A DNA stretch of 64,000 bases from Paramoeba atlantica (taxonomy: Eukaryota > Discosea): NCBI GenBank assembly GCA_977017575.1, contig CDRNVI010000039.1, forward strand, positions 186,001 through 250,000, written 5' to 3'. Made by a program: the position numbers and the translations under genes. Below, one piece after another: positions 10,010 through 20,628 of this stretch. Positions within the stretch are counted from its first letter, which is position 1. Every line of letters begins with the position of its first letter. The notes under the pieces were generated by a model. That model searched no databases, had not been told where the DNA came from, and saw only the letters and a program-made list of their open reading frames with translations.

Positions 10010-10048
10010 GTATGGATGAGGATAAGAGATATAAGGTGGTATTGGCGT

Positions 10049-10063
10049 CTAGACAAAAAGAAG
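10049..10063 (-). promoter_or_regulatory. Candidate trans-splice acceptor of PLRG1
   Basis: On the minus strand CTTCTTTTTGTCTAG ends 39 nt before the PLRG1 ATG. A pyrimidine tract followed by AG is the signal used for spliced-leader addition in Euglenozoa. This is inference from position and composition only. Confidence 0.3.
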
Positions 10064-10390
10064 ACCTACATAAGTGTGCAAATAAATGAATTTATCTAAA
10101 CCATGTTCGAGGATGGTATTCCTAGTAGGCATACTAAATGGCTACGATATACTATACTAAATTTAGTCTAAAATGCAAAAAATAGTTTCGCGGCGCTTCG
10201 GAGCGTTCTTTCTCTATATTTGTTAAAAGGATACCTTGGCCTTCTATTGAGGATTCTTTGTATGTTCTTGCTAGAAAAAGTTGCGATGTCTTCTGAAAAT
10301 GGTACGCCTCCCGCTCCTGTTGTGTAGACGGGGGGTAGGTATAAGTAGCCTTGGGACACATAAAGTTTAGTATGCCTACTAGATAAACTA

Positions 10391-10698
10391 CAATGTGGTG
10401 TACGGGACGGTTTAATTACGGGACGGGTATTTAAGAGACAATATGGGGGTGGGGTCATACCTTTGGAATGGGACAAAAGAACTACAAGTGAAGCGCCCAA
10501 GTCACAGAGCGCGCAAGTTATCAGGCACACATAAAAATGTACTTGTACAATAAGTGAACGAAAATGAGATAAATACGAGAAGATAATTGAAAGAAAAAGG
10601 TATAGTAGAGCCTTGGAAAAAAATGGAGAATTAATGGAAACTTTGGCCTTGATGGGGGGTGTCCCTTAATTAACCCGTCCCGTAATAAAGCCCCGCAC
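10391..10698. mobile_element. GTCCCGTAATTA-type TA element, copy A (decayed)
   Basis: The diverged member of a three-copy family (others at 27725-28073 and 55442-55789). The left end reads CAATGTGGTGTACGGGACGG next to TA; the right end reads CCCGTCCCGTAATAAAGCC and stops at GCAC next to TA, lacking the last bases of the intact copies. The phrase TTAATTACGGGACGGG is repeated near both ends. The internal 200 bp are shared with the other copies. It has no coding capacity: the minus-strand ORFs through it are chance. Confidence 0.75.
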
Positions 10699-10701
10699 TA
10701 C

Positions 10702-12536
10702 TCTTTTAGGCTCTTCGTTAAACGCGGTGGTTTCAACTTCGAAGTCACCCATGCTGCGCGCTTCGCGTTGAAAACTACCGCCGCGTTTAACGAAGAGCCT
10801 AAAAAAGAAAATTTAGACCGGAAAGCTGAAGAAAACGGAAAGATTATGGCCAAAAATAGCCGAATTTCGGGTAAAAATGGGGTGATTTTTAGGTGTTTTT
10901 GCTCTCAAAGCACTAAATCCGACATTTGCGCGTGGGAAATCACTCATAGGCATGAATGAAAGCCTACCAAACGTACTGGGTAGAGAATACGACTCCATCC
11001 ATACCATTCTTTCGACACAGAAATGCCCCTTTAGGTCCGAAAAATACTTTTTCACCTTTTTTAGTCAAAAATGGGTCATTTTGAGGGGCGCACCACGGTT
11101 CGAAGAAGTGATACCTTGCGAAAACAACTGCGTAGAAAGCTAGTGTAGGTCCCAAACTATCAAAATACAATAGGGGAAACGATTTTGGAAAAATAGGTTT
11201 TTTGTCATTTTTTTCGCTAAGTTGAATTTTTTTTCAATTTTTTTTTCCCGAAAAAATCCGAACTTGGCGGACCCGTCCTGCGGATACGCGGGGGGGTCAC
11301 CCCCGGGTAGGGGGGTGGAAAATGCGCGCCAAGACCCCGGCTACCCTTTCTGCGGTTCTTTTTCGAAAACTAATTTTTTCGAAAAGATTTGCTCGACCAT
11401 GACCCCCCCTGGACCCCCCCCATGGACCCCCCATTTTTTTCAATTGTTTTTTTCAGTTTTGGACCACTTTTTTTCAGTTTTGGACCACGGGAGCCCCCCT
11501 TTTTTTTTTTTCTTCTATTATAAACCTCCCACAGCGAATAAGTCACCCCCCTCTTTTTTTTGTACAACGAGGCTTAGGGGGGTTGCGGCACCACTTTTTC
11601 GTTCAAAATTTTGAGATCTGCACGTTCCCGCTGTTTTTAGACCTCTTCACAGATAACAAATTAAAACTCATTTTTTTAATGACGTTTTTACATAGTCATG
11701 CCAATATTACCCGAAAAATCTCATGTTCCTCAACCAGGGGGGGAGAAGGGGGTCAACATGAAAATGGTGTCACAGATCTTCGCTAGGGGAACGAGACCTC
11801 TCGATTGCAACAAAAATGATCAAAAACAGATAACTAACATTCAATTTGTCACTTGGTGGAATATTTGTCTTTGATTGGTTCTTTCTTGAAACGGTGATAA
11901 ATCAACTTTTTTAAGCTGTCCCCTTTACTTTTTGCTTGAAGGGGCCTAAGGGGGTTAAGATATCATTTTCTCGTTCAAAAATCTGAGATCTACACGTTCC
12001 CACCATTTTTAGATCATCTTAGAAACTGAAGAAGAAAATTGTTTTTAGGTTCTATTTTTTTGTATCGTCATACCACACTAATTTAAGAAAACAAACACTC
12101 CGCGGCCAGGGGGCACAAGTGGGTCAATATTAAAAAATAGCGGCAAAGATCTTTGCTAGGAGAACGAGATCTCTCGTTCGCAACAAAAATCAGAAAAAAC
12201 GGACAAAAATAATTGAATTTCTCATGGGAGGAGAAGATTTAATTAGTTAAAGTGTGAGAAATTGGTCTCTTGAAAAATGTGAAGAAAGTGATAATCCATC
12301 TATCGGATGCACGCATTTGAGAGCCTTGGTTCCACGCTATAACGCGCAAAGTCTTTGTGTTGGGAACAGCAAAATGCAACAAAAATGAGCTCAAACGGAC
12401 ACTTGGCTGAAAAGTTAGAGCGGGGTGACTTTTCGCTGTGGGGGGTTTATTACTGTGTTCCTCTTTATATTTTCACTGTTTTTGTTCACTTTTTTTTCAA
12501 TAATCGAGGGTAGAGCGGTAGTTTTACAACCACCGC
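10702..12536 (-). mobile_element. Hairpin-ended element, copy 1 (expanded interior)
   Basis: Begins with the long terminal hairpin (TTAGGCTCTTCGTTAAACGC and its inverse within 10702-10803), runs through the conserved GC-rich core (11268-11345) and ends at the short hairpin GCGGTAGTTTTACAACCACCGC (read as two halves around TTAC). Other full copies are about 0.87-0.9 kb; this one is 1835 bp because the interior between 11515 and 12440 contains extra sequence made of a diverged tandem duplication (about 11570-11930 and 11938-12310). It abuts the preceding TA element. No protein is encoded. Confidence 0.8.
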
Positions 12537-12824
12537 AATAACAGGATACCTACTACATACATGTATTATTTGAAAAAAAAAATCAGTACTCTTTTTGGTT
12601 GTAAGTTGTAACTTACAATTGTAACTTACAAGTCACTTACTCCAGGGTGTGATAAGTGGTCATGGGTATACTGTCCTGGAACATATTTAAATTGCGTAGG
12701 ATATAATTTGTAGTAATTCACTACATGAGTAATTGGTGTAATAAATTACTACATTCGAATTGAACATTATTGCATCTTCTGCCGTAGAGTACAGTTGATA
12801 TTTCTTTTGTAGAACGCTTGTAAT

Positions 12825-13961
12825 TTAATTTATTGGAGTGTGATTCTTACGATGAAGGCTGCGCTGGGTAGCCCAGGAAAACCACACAGCGTCGACCATT
12901 CTTGCCATAATAAGAACCCCTCCTAATATCGACAGCATTTGCATCGATAAATGTAGGAAAGATCTATGTGGGTACTCCTCTTGATAACGCACAGTCACTG
13001 CGCTGGGCTCATACAAAAAATGTATGCCTGGAAGCTTAGAATCCATACTTGCCCCCGCGCTAAGAATTTCATAGTGATGTGTGACACTGTACTGATATGC
13101 ACGTAGTTGCGTGGAATTTACGTAAGAGTAAACCGTGGGAACCACTTTGATCCAGTATTGATGTCGACCAGTGGAATGCGCCGGCAACGGAGGAGCGCGA
13201 AAAAATCCTCCAATACCCAATGCTGCTAGAAAAGGATTGAACAAAAAAGAATTTTCTAAATTCGGTTCCTGCTGCAGTGCTTTTTCCTCAGTGTGTAATA
13301 CGTAATGCTCCAGCAACGGATACCTCTGTCCTGGATATGGTTCGCCAAATCGTAGCTCATGAATGACATGTGAAGTGTTAATCACAGAATTGGCTTCTTG
13401 AATTGGTTCAATACTCGGATCCACAGAATAACTCGAGGATGTTACGTGATGATGCGAAATTCTGATGTGACCAGGAAGTGGTGGAACATAAAAATTTGCC
13501 TCTATTCTGCAACCCAAAAAAGAATCATCTGTACTTTGTCCCTGGCTACATGTATATTTACGACTCTTGACTGGAGATGCAGGAGATCCAGAAAAATCAA
13601 CAAGTTCCACGGATAAGTTATCGCATCCAATTTCTAGCACAGTTACGTTAAGAAAAAGAGGAATATCATCCATGTTTCGCAAGCTAGAGTGTACATCGAA
13701 ACTTTGACTGGTTACAGTTTCCCTATAGTGTTTGATTTCCGTAAAACACAAGTAGAATACCCATAAAAAGCTCGCTAGAGAAAATATTCCACCTGCGGAA
13801 GAGCGTTCTCTGGCTTCAGTCTCGAATCGTACATCGTATTTTGCAAAAATATCCAAATGTTTAAGAGATTGCATGAAGAAAGAACACACTGTTCTATCTT
13901 TTATCTTGACAGTAAGTACGTCAGTGTTTGCTGGATGGACATAAATAGATGTGTAAGACAA
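12825..13961 (-). CDS. Erv41/Erv46 (ERGIC2/3) family cargo receptor
   Basis: 378 residues from the first ATG; an alternative and probably better start is Met30 (13874), because family similarity begins at MQSLKHLDIFAKYD and a pyrimidine run lies directly upstream of that ATG. Two membrane segments flank a large lumenal domain: one at about residues 57-75 (FSLASFLWVFYLCF) and one near the C-terminus (MLSILGGVLIMARMVDA). Family landmarks are GCRIEANFYVPPLPGHIRI, LRFGEPYPG, YWIKVVPTVY and RSFLHLSMQMLSILGGV. These proteins cycle between ER and Golgi in COPII/COPI vesicles as cargo receptors. Whether it is the Erv41 or the Erv46 type cannot be decided; the lumenal cysteines typical of Erv46 are mostly missing, which favours Erv41/ERGIC2. 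Confidence 0.8.
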   Translation of the reverse strand: MSYTSIYVHPANTDVLTVKIKDRTVCSFFMQSLKHLDIFAKYDVRFETEARERSSAGGIFSLASFLWVFYLCFTEIKHYRETVTSQSFDVHSSLRNMDDIPLFLNVTVLEIGCDNLSVELVDFSGSPASPVKSRKYTCSQGQSTDDSFLGCRIEANFYVPPLPGHIRISHHHVTSSSYSVDPSIEPIQEANSVINTSHVIHELRFGEPYPGQRYPLLEHYVLHTEEKALQQEPNLENSFLFNPFLAALGIGGFFRAPPLPAHSTGRHQYWIKVVPTVYSYVNSTQLRAYQYSVTHHYEILSAGASMDSKLPGIHFLYEPSAVTVRYQEEYPHRSFLHLSMQMLSILGGVLIMARMVDAVWFSWATQRSLHRKNHTPIN

Positions 13962-14391
13962 TGGCCTGTCGCTTGAGACGCACGTTCACTTTCCGACATG
14001 TCATATATTAAGAAGGATATTCGTTTTTAGAGAAGGGTAGAAAAATGCTTTTAATTGTTCACAAGTTTTTTAATCGTTGTGCAGTCTTGGCCAAGAGTTG
14101 CTCCCAGAAAATGTACTTTGTTAAACTTTGAAAAATGTATTTTCTTCCCTTTTAGCTTCACATCGTTCATAAAAAAGGGTAAAAAATCATATTTTTTGTA
14201 CCCAGCCAATTCACGAGAATCTCTATAAAAACTGTCGGCGAAGTTCCGTGCTATGGGGACGAAATATATCGTGTGCTAGAACAAAATGAAAAAAAAACGG
14301 TCAAATAACTGTCAGGGGGGATACCAAACACTCCAGACAAGCCTAGCTCAACGAAGTGCTTAAGAGGCATTGTAACAGCGCATAGGAGAAA
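13962..14391. other. Intergenic spacer, no gene seen
   Basis: 430 AT-rich bp between two minus-strand genes. No ORF, repeat or RNA gene was recognised. Confidence 0.45.
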
Positions 14392-16827
14392 CTACCGATT
14401 TGCACTTTTGTTTTCGTATTTTTGATTTGCACTTTGCAATGCTTCGTAGAGTTCAGGTGCCCAATGTGGTCCCAACCTCTGTAAGTACAGAAACACGCGA
14501 TGGCGTTGTATTGAGCTCCTTTGCAAACTGCTCAGATGTTCCTTTTGTAAAGTTTCTAAGGAATATCTTATGACCAAGTTTTCCTCTCGAGCAAAGTTAG
14601 GCCGCCACTGTTGTCCGTACGGACCAGTAAGTAGAGAAGCGTATGTGCTGAACAAACGAACGCAGTCCTCCCTAGAGGGCACTGTCTTCTTTTGTATACT
14701 GTCGAACGCTTTACAGATTTCAACAGCCTGTGGCATAGGCTCTGGTAATTTTTTTCCAGCAATAGTAAGTTGGTGACGTAAAGAACGTTGAATAGCGCAG
14801 CGCAAGGTGTCAATAAGGTACACCCAATGAGGATCTTTGGAACCCTTTTCTGTTCGTGTATCATACTGTGCGATTGTTTGTATGGTTCTAAGGTTTACTG
14901 TGTAAAAAATGCAACGGATAAGTGCTTTGAGCTTCACAAATGGCACTTGTGGCCTATCGAGACCCTTGCCCCAAAGTAGGTAACAATTTTCTTCCGAGAC
15001 AAAAATTCGTAGAAGGTTGAGACATGCAAGAAAAAGTGGATTAAGCTTGTGAATCTCCATGTTCACAATGCACGAGGCCGACGATAGAGAAACAACCTCA
15101 AGCAAGAAGGAAAGAGAAGAAAAAGTTTGGGAATTTGCGAGATTTTTTTCGTTTAACACAAAGGATAACCAGGCACCCCAAACGGCTTCATGCCTTGGGT
15201 GATTTTCTGCGCACGTGACCAAGAAATGACCCACATGAGCAGCATCTGCAAGAAATAATGTTTTTATGCCGGTTCGGGATTCTAAGAGGTCATCAACTAG
15301 CGTGATGCACATCTTGTGTACCGATTCCTTTGAGATGCAATGCCATAAGGCGCGTAGAACAATACATCTGGCTCGAAGAACCCAAGTAGAACCGTCTTTG
15401 TTATAGCGATGGAGCAAAGCCTGTACAACAGGGCCTCCACGGCAGTGATGAACGGCACACAGCTGAGCCAAGCGAACTGCTAAGTCGGCTGGAGCAGAGT
15501 TCTCTAGCATGTATAATACACTTGGGACCTGAAAAACAACGTGCACGGCTTCCAGAACTTCTTGCGAAGGAAAAGCTTCGCAAGACGTACAAAATTCGGA
15601 AAGAAAAGTAGTTGAAATGATTTGATGAGTTAGACAATTTCTTTGTGATGAGATGCACTTTAAGGCGCAAAGTAACAAATTAGTTGCGTGTCGGGGATAT
15701 CGTAAAGACAAGTTGTTCAAGACGTTCCATACCTCTTCAAGTATTCTCAGAAGTTCTCCTCCTTGATATTTGTCAAAAGGTTTCGTCAGTTGCTGGTGCA
15801 AATCTTTTAGAAGTACACGGACAACATGCAAGGAACCGTTTTTACAAGACTCTGAACCACTATTGAAATCCTCCCCACTTCTCAAATCTTGAAGAAATAT
15901 TGTGAATAGCCTAGAATATGGAAAATTTTCAATCCCAACACGGTCAGATTCTTTTGTGAAAAACGGAATAAGAACCTTCTGTAAGGCTCGACTCCGTGCA
16001 CAATGATAGGCTTCCCATACTGAGGTGTTGGCAACGTCCTGCAAAAATCGTTTACTAACCGTTATAAAGTACACATAATCTATGAGCTGCTTGACAGGCT
16101 TCCATGTTGTAACCGAATCTTTGTAGCGACATCCTGTAATACGGTCGATAACGTTGTTTATAAACTGGAGAACGTCTCGAGGATCCTTATTGAATCGTTG
16201 TTCACTAAACGCGGAAGGGGCATTGACTTCGATGTTGCCGGAATAGTCAGATTTTTCATCCGCATTATCTGTCGTTGGAGGTATCGATACGGGAGAATCT
16301 TCATTAAGACATGTCAAGCCTCCGAAGCCAGAAGGCTTTACTATGCGCCGACAATGCTCACGCAAATTATTATCTAATAAATCGCACCTTGATTTGTGAT
16401 CCAATGTTCGGGAATTGTATTTTCGTGCCGCTGCGTCGATAATAAGTAGTTTTGTAGCTTGTTTCGGATGCAAATGCGTCTTGTCACCACGTGCTCTTGT
16501 TAAGAGAACTGAACTAATCTCTCTACACGCTTCAGATTGATTAGGTATGAGATCGTTTTCTGAAAATAATGAAATTGCAGAGATCAAGGTTGAAGTGGGC
16601 ACACTAGACAAACAATTTGAAACTAGCTTCCATTGCGATCTAATTTCCTGTCGATCTGTGTCATTAGGGTACGATCCTTGCCGAAACATCATGATCATCG
16701 CATGTAGTGTAGGGACACATCCTTCCGCAGCACATGTCGAACTGTGCCTAAACAGAAAATCCAACAGCAAACCACCGGAGCGGACGTCGGAGCATTTATT
16801 TCGCATAACCCGCCAAAGCATGATCAA
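14392..16827 (-). CDS. Large hypothetical protein, probably alpha-helical solenoid
   Basis: 811 residues, not recognised. The composition (Leu, Ser, Cys, His, Arg) and regular amphipathic segments such as LLRILEEVWNVLNNLSL and LLLCALKCISSQ suggest a helical-repeat (ARM/HEAT-like) protein. A hydrophilic linker at about residues 165-215 separates a small N-terminal part from the rest. The C-terminal ~100 residues (from SREDCVRLFSTYASLL to the Lys/Asn-rich tail) look compact and helical. No signal peptide, membrane segment or catalytic motif was seen. The frame is fully open and its composition matches its neighbours, so it is a real gene of unknown role. Confidence 0.75.
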   Translation of the reverse strand: MIMLWRVMRNKCSDVRSGGLLLDFLFRHSSTCAAEGCVPTLHAMIMMFRQGSYPNDTDRQEIRSQWKLVSNCLSSVPTSTLISAISLFSENDLIPNQSEACREISSVLLTRARGDKTHLHPKQATKLLIIDAAARKYNSRTLDHKSRCDLLDNNLREHCRRIVKPSGFGGLTCLNEDSPVSIPPTTDNADEKSDYSGNIEVNAPSAFSEQRFNKDPRDVLQFINNVIDRITGCRYKDSVTTWKPVKQLIDYVYFITVSKRFLQDVANTSVWEAYHCARSRALQKVLIPFFTKESDRVGIENFPYSRLFTIFLQDLRSGEDFNSGSESCKNGSLHVVRVLLKDLHQQLTKPFDKYQGGELLRILEEVWNVLNNLSLRYPRHATNLLLCALKCISSQRNCLTHQIISTTFLSEFCTSCEAFPSQEVLEAVHVVFQVPSVLYMLENSAPADLAVRLAQLCAVHHCRGGPVVQALLHRYNKDGSTWVLRARCIVLRALWHCISKESVHKMCITLVDDLLESRTGIKTLFLADAAHVGHFLVTCAENHPRHEAVWGAWLSFVLNEKNLANSQTFSSLSFLLEVVSLSSASCIVNMEIHKLNPLFLACLNLLRIFVSEENCYLLWGKGLDRPQVPFVKLKALIRCIFYTVNLRTIQTIAQYDTRTEKGSKDPHWVYLIDTLRCAIQRSLRHQLTIAGKKLPEPMPQAVEICKAFDSIQKKTVPSREDCVRLFSTYASLLTGPYGQQWRPNFAREENLVIRYSLETLQKEHLSSLQRSSIQRHRVFLYLQRLGPHWAPELYEALQSANQKYENKSANR

Positions 16828-16962
16828 GAAAATGAGAAACCTATCGTTTCATGCTAAGGTATACTAGAAACTTAAAATTAAGAATACTGGACCCCATTAT
16901 TGTCACAATATTTTAAAGTTAAAGTAACCCCGGTAAAGGTGTATGATTCGAGTCGGAATTTA

Positions 16963-17061
16963 AATTTTTTAGTCGCTTCGTTAAACGTGGTGGTTGTTTT
17001 CAACTTAGAAGGCACCACTGCTGCGCGCTTCGCGTTGAAAACTACCTCCGCGTTTAACAAA
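16963..17061. mobile_element. Stand-alone palindromic MITE, copy S1
   Basis: A ~100-bp imperfect palindrome: GCTTCGTTAAACGTGGTGG on one side and CCTCCGCGTTTAACAAATT on the other, with the loop half shared with the terminal hairpin of the 0.9-kb elements. The right arm has lost part of the GAAG...AAAAAG extension, so it is decayed. It is followed (about 17086-17200) by a diverged fragment related to the 50.2-kb CAGTAACAAGG element. Confidence 0.7.
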
Positions 17062-17245
17062 TTGGAATACGGACGAGGATGACTTAGCTGAGGGGTTGGA
17101 TGGGTAGAAAATCAACAGACTCATGAAGATAACAGGTCATTGCCCACCAAAAAGTATTCTCCCAGTCACACAGACCTTTCAAAACCATTATCAAAAGCAC
17201 GGTCTATAGTTCCAATAAACTTTAGATTGTCAATAAAAAGAAAAG

Positions 17246-17548
17246 TTAGATGGAACCTTCATCAAAAAGAAACGCAGTGATATAATTGTCAGGATCAACA
17301 TCCAAAGCCCGCAAATCACAGTCCTGGTGAGAACCATCTGGAAAATTCCTGCGCACGCGCAAAGGTAATGATTTCTCCAAAAGTTCGCGCATCGCTATTC
17401 GTGTAGCATCATCCTCTGGTAAAATACAAGAAGCTTTTGGTGGAGCCCCACGTGATAGTTCCTCCGCTCGTTCCGCAATGATTCGCGCCCTTTCAAAACG
17501 AGTTAAATACGGATAACTTTCACTAAGAGAAAAATCATCCACGGACAT
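17246..17548 (-). CDS. RPB6: RNA polymerase subunit RPB6 (ABC23)
   Basis: 100 residues. The RPB6/omega core is clear: YLTRFERARIIAERAEELS corresponds to the conserved Y-x-T-K/R-x-E-R-A-R helix; DDATRIAMRELLEKSLPLRV and RRNFPDGSHQD correspond to the D-P-L-x-I-A-x-x-E-L and R-R-x-L-P-D-G-S motifs. RPB6 is shared by RNA polymerases I, II and III, where it clamps the largest subunit. At 100 aa it is shorter than typical eukaryotic RPB6 (about 125-155) because it lacks the acidic N-terminal tail. Trypanosomatids have two RPB6 isoforms, so a second copy may exist elsewhere. Confidence 0.9.
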   Translation of the reverse strand: MSVDDFSLSESYPYLTRFERARIIAERAEELSRGAPPKASCILPEDDATRIAMRELLEKSLPLRVRRNFPDGSHQDCDLRALDVDPDNYITAFLFDEGSI

Positions 17549-17908
17549 GACGGATTCAACACACGTTCTTTTTAATCCGTAAACAGTAAATCAAAACAAT
17601 AATAAAACCGATAAATCGCCATAAATTAGTTAAAAAAACTACAAGAAAACAAAAAATACAATACCCCTCGGGAAAAAACTGCGTAAATTTTAATTCCCAA
17701 GATCGATTTTCCGTTCCTGTCTATTCCTATTTATGTAATGTCTACCTAATGAATTCTGTCTACGTAATAAATTCAAACATGCGGCATTCGATTTCGCCCG
17801 CCCGTGGGTACCGTTTCACTACGTATTCTTGAACAAAAACATGAATCGAAATATAACAAACAGAATGTTAACTCAACGCATTGCACTTTTTGAATTATTA
17901 TTTGCACT
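17549..17908. other. Spacer between RPB6 and the satellite array
   Basis: 360 AT-rich bp, including TCTACCTAATGAATTCTG and TCTACGTAATAAATTC as a short imperfect repeat at 17740-17775. No gene seen. Confidence 0.4.
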
Positions 17909-20628
17909 GGATCCACCCACCCTATTACCCGGGACTGACGACCTCGCGTAGTTGCGAGAGCATGCACCACGTTGCGTGGCACGGGAGACTCATCCGTTTA
18001 TTCCGCATTCGTCATACGGAGACGGCATGACGTCTGAGAGTAACTGGCATCGTGTTGATGACAGTCGGTACTTGCATTGGATCCACCCACCCTATTACCC
18101 GGGACTGACGACCTCGCGTAGTTGCGAGAGCATGCACCACGTCGCGTGGCACGGGAGACTCATCCGTTTATTCCGCATTCGGCATACGGAGACGGCATGA
18201 CGTCTGAGAGTAACTGGCATTGTGTTGATGACAGTCGGTACTTGCATTGGATCCACCCACCCTATTACCCGGGACTGACGACCTCGCGTAGTTGCGAGAG
18301 CATGCACCACGTTGCGTGGCACGGGAGACTCATCCGTTTATTCCGCATTCAGCATACGGAGACGGCATGACGTCTGAGAGTAACTGGCATCGTGTTGATG
18401 ACAGTCGGTACTTGCATTGGATCCACCCACCCTATTACCCGGGACTGACGACCTCGCGTAGTTGCGAGAGCATGCACCACGTTGCGTGGCACGGGAGACT
18501 CATCCGTTTATTCCGCATTCAGCATACGGAGACGGCATGACGTCTGAGAGTAACTGGCATCGTGTTGATGACAGTCGGTACTTGCATTGGATCCACCCAC
18601 CCTATTACCCGGGACTGACGACCTCGCGTAGTTGCGAGAACATGCACCACGTCGCGTGGCACGGGAGACTCATCCGTTTATTCCGCATTCGGCATACGGA
18701 GACGGCATGACGTCTGAGAGTAACTGGCATTGTGTTGATGACAGTCGGTACTTGCATTGGATCCACCCACCCTATTACCCGGGACTGACGACCTCGCGTA
18801 GTTGCGAGAGCATGCACCACGTTGCGTGGCACGGGAGACTCATCCGTTTATTCCGCATTCAGCATACGGAGACGGCATGACGTCTGAGAGTAACTGGCAT
18901 CGTGTTGATGACAGTCGGTACTTGCATTGGATCCACCCACCCTATTACCCGGGACTGACGACCTCGCGTAGTTGCGAGAACATGCACCACGTCGCGTGGC
19001 ACGGGAGACTCATCCGTTTATTCCGCATTCAGCATACGGAGACGGCATGACGTCTGAGAGTAACTGGCATCGTGTTGATGACAGTCGGTACTTGCATTGG
19101 ATCCACCCACCCTATTACCCGGGACTGACGACCTCGCGTAGTTGCGAGAACATGCACCACGTCGCGTGGCACGGGAGACTCATCCGTTTATTCCGCATTC
19201 GGCATACGGAGACGGCATGACGTCTGAGAGTAACTGGCATTGTGTTGATGACAGTCGGTACTTGCATTGGATCCACCCACCCTATTACCCGGGACTGACG
19301 ACCTCGCGTAGTTGCGAGAGCATGCACCACGTTGCGTGGCACGGGAGACTCATCCGTTTATTCCGCATTCGGCATACGGAGACGGCATGACGTCTGAGAG
19401 TAACTGGCATCGTGTTGATGACAGTCGGTACTTGCATTGGATTCACCCACCCTATTACCCGGGACTGACGACCTCGCGTAGTTGCGAGAGCATGCACCAC
19501 GTTGCGTGGCACGGGAGACTCATCCGTTTATTCCGCATTCGGCATACGGAGACGGCATGACGTCTGAGAGTAACTGGCATCGTGTTGATGACAGTCGGTA
19601 CTTGCATTGGATCCACCCACCCTATTACCCGGGACTGACGACCTCGCGTAGCTGCGAGAGCATGCACCACGTTGCGTGGCACGGGAGACTCATCCGTTTA
19701 TTCCGCATTCAGCATACGGAGACGGCATGACGTCTGAGAGTAACTGGCATCGTGTTGATGACAGTCGGTACTTGCATTGGATCCACCCACCCTATTACCC
19801 GGGACTGACGACCTCGCGTAGTTGCGAGAGCATGCACCACGTTGCGTGGCACGGGAGACTCATCCGTTTATTCCGCATTCGGCATACGGAGACGGCATGA
19901 CGTCTGAGAGTAACTGGCATCGTGTTGATGACAGTCGGTACTTGCATTGGATTCACCCACCCTATTACCCGGGACTGACGACCTCGCGTAGTTGCGAGAG
20001 CATGCACCACGTTGCGTGGCACGGGAGACTCATCCGTTTATTCCGCATTCGGCATACGGAGACGGCATGACGTCTGAGAGTAACTGGCATCGTGTTGATG
20101 ACAGTCGGTACTTGCATTGGATCCACCCACCCTATTACCCGGGACTGACGACCTCGCGTAGCTGCGAGAGCATGCACCACGTTGCGTGGCACGGGAGACT
20201 CATCCGTTTATTCCGCATTCGGCATACGGAGACGGCATGACGTCTGAGAGTAACTGGCATCGTGTTGATGACAGTCGGTACTTGCATTGGATCCACCCAC
20301 CCTATTACCCGGGACTGACGACCTCGCGTAGTTGCGAGAACATGCACCACGTTGCGTGGCACGGGAGATTCATCCGTTTATTCCGCATTCGGCATACGGA
20401 GACGGCATGACGTCTGAGAGTAACTGGCATCGTGTTGATGACAGTCGGTACTTGCATTGGATCCACCCACCCTATTACCCGGGACTGACGACCTCGCGTA
20501 GTTGCGAGAACATGCACCACGTCGCGTGGCACGGGAGACTCATCCGTTTATTCAGCATTCGGCATACGGAGACGGCATGACGTCTGAGAGTAACTGGCAT
20601 TGTGTTGATGACAGTCGGTACTTGCATT
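17909..20628. repeat. Tandem satellite, 16 x 170 bp
   Basis: Exactly 16 head-to-tail monomers, each 170 bp, counted from GGATCCACCCACCC at 17909, 18079, 18249 and so on to 20459. Monomers differ at only a few positions. Each carries two short hairpins, CTCGC-(6 nt)-GCGAG and CCACG-(3 nt)-CGTGG, plus CATC-(5 nt)-GATG. Diagnostic variants recur every 510 bp, that is every third monomer (see findings). All frames are open for about 80 codons per unit, so the many ~82-codon ORFs are an effect of the repeat and not genes. Length and homogeneity are like nucleosome-sized centromeric or subtelomeric satellites in other eukaryotes; no such role is shown here. Confidence 0.97.

Noticed and set aside
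10813-11170. Frames conserved between hairpin-ended copies (about 68-100 codons)
   Set aside because: They are kept because the DNA is nearly identical; open frames exist on both strands at the same place, and no protein feature is seen.
17952-20580. Many ~82-codon plus frames and ~75-codon minus frames in the satellite
   Set aside because: They repeat with the 170-bp unit on both strands, and 170 is not a multiple of 3, so each is simply the open part of one monomer.
17909-20628. CENP-B box in the 170-bp satellite
   Set aside because: The closest segment (TTCGGCATACGGAGAC) matches only the first half of the box consensus; the CGGG part is missing.
17909-20628. CRISPR-like array
   Set aside because: Units are contiguous with no unique spacers, and the sequence is eukaryotic.
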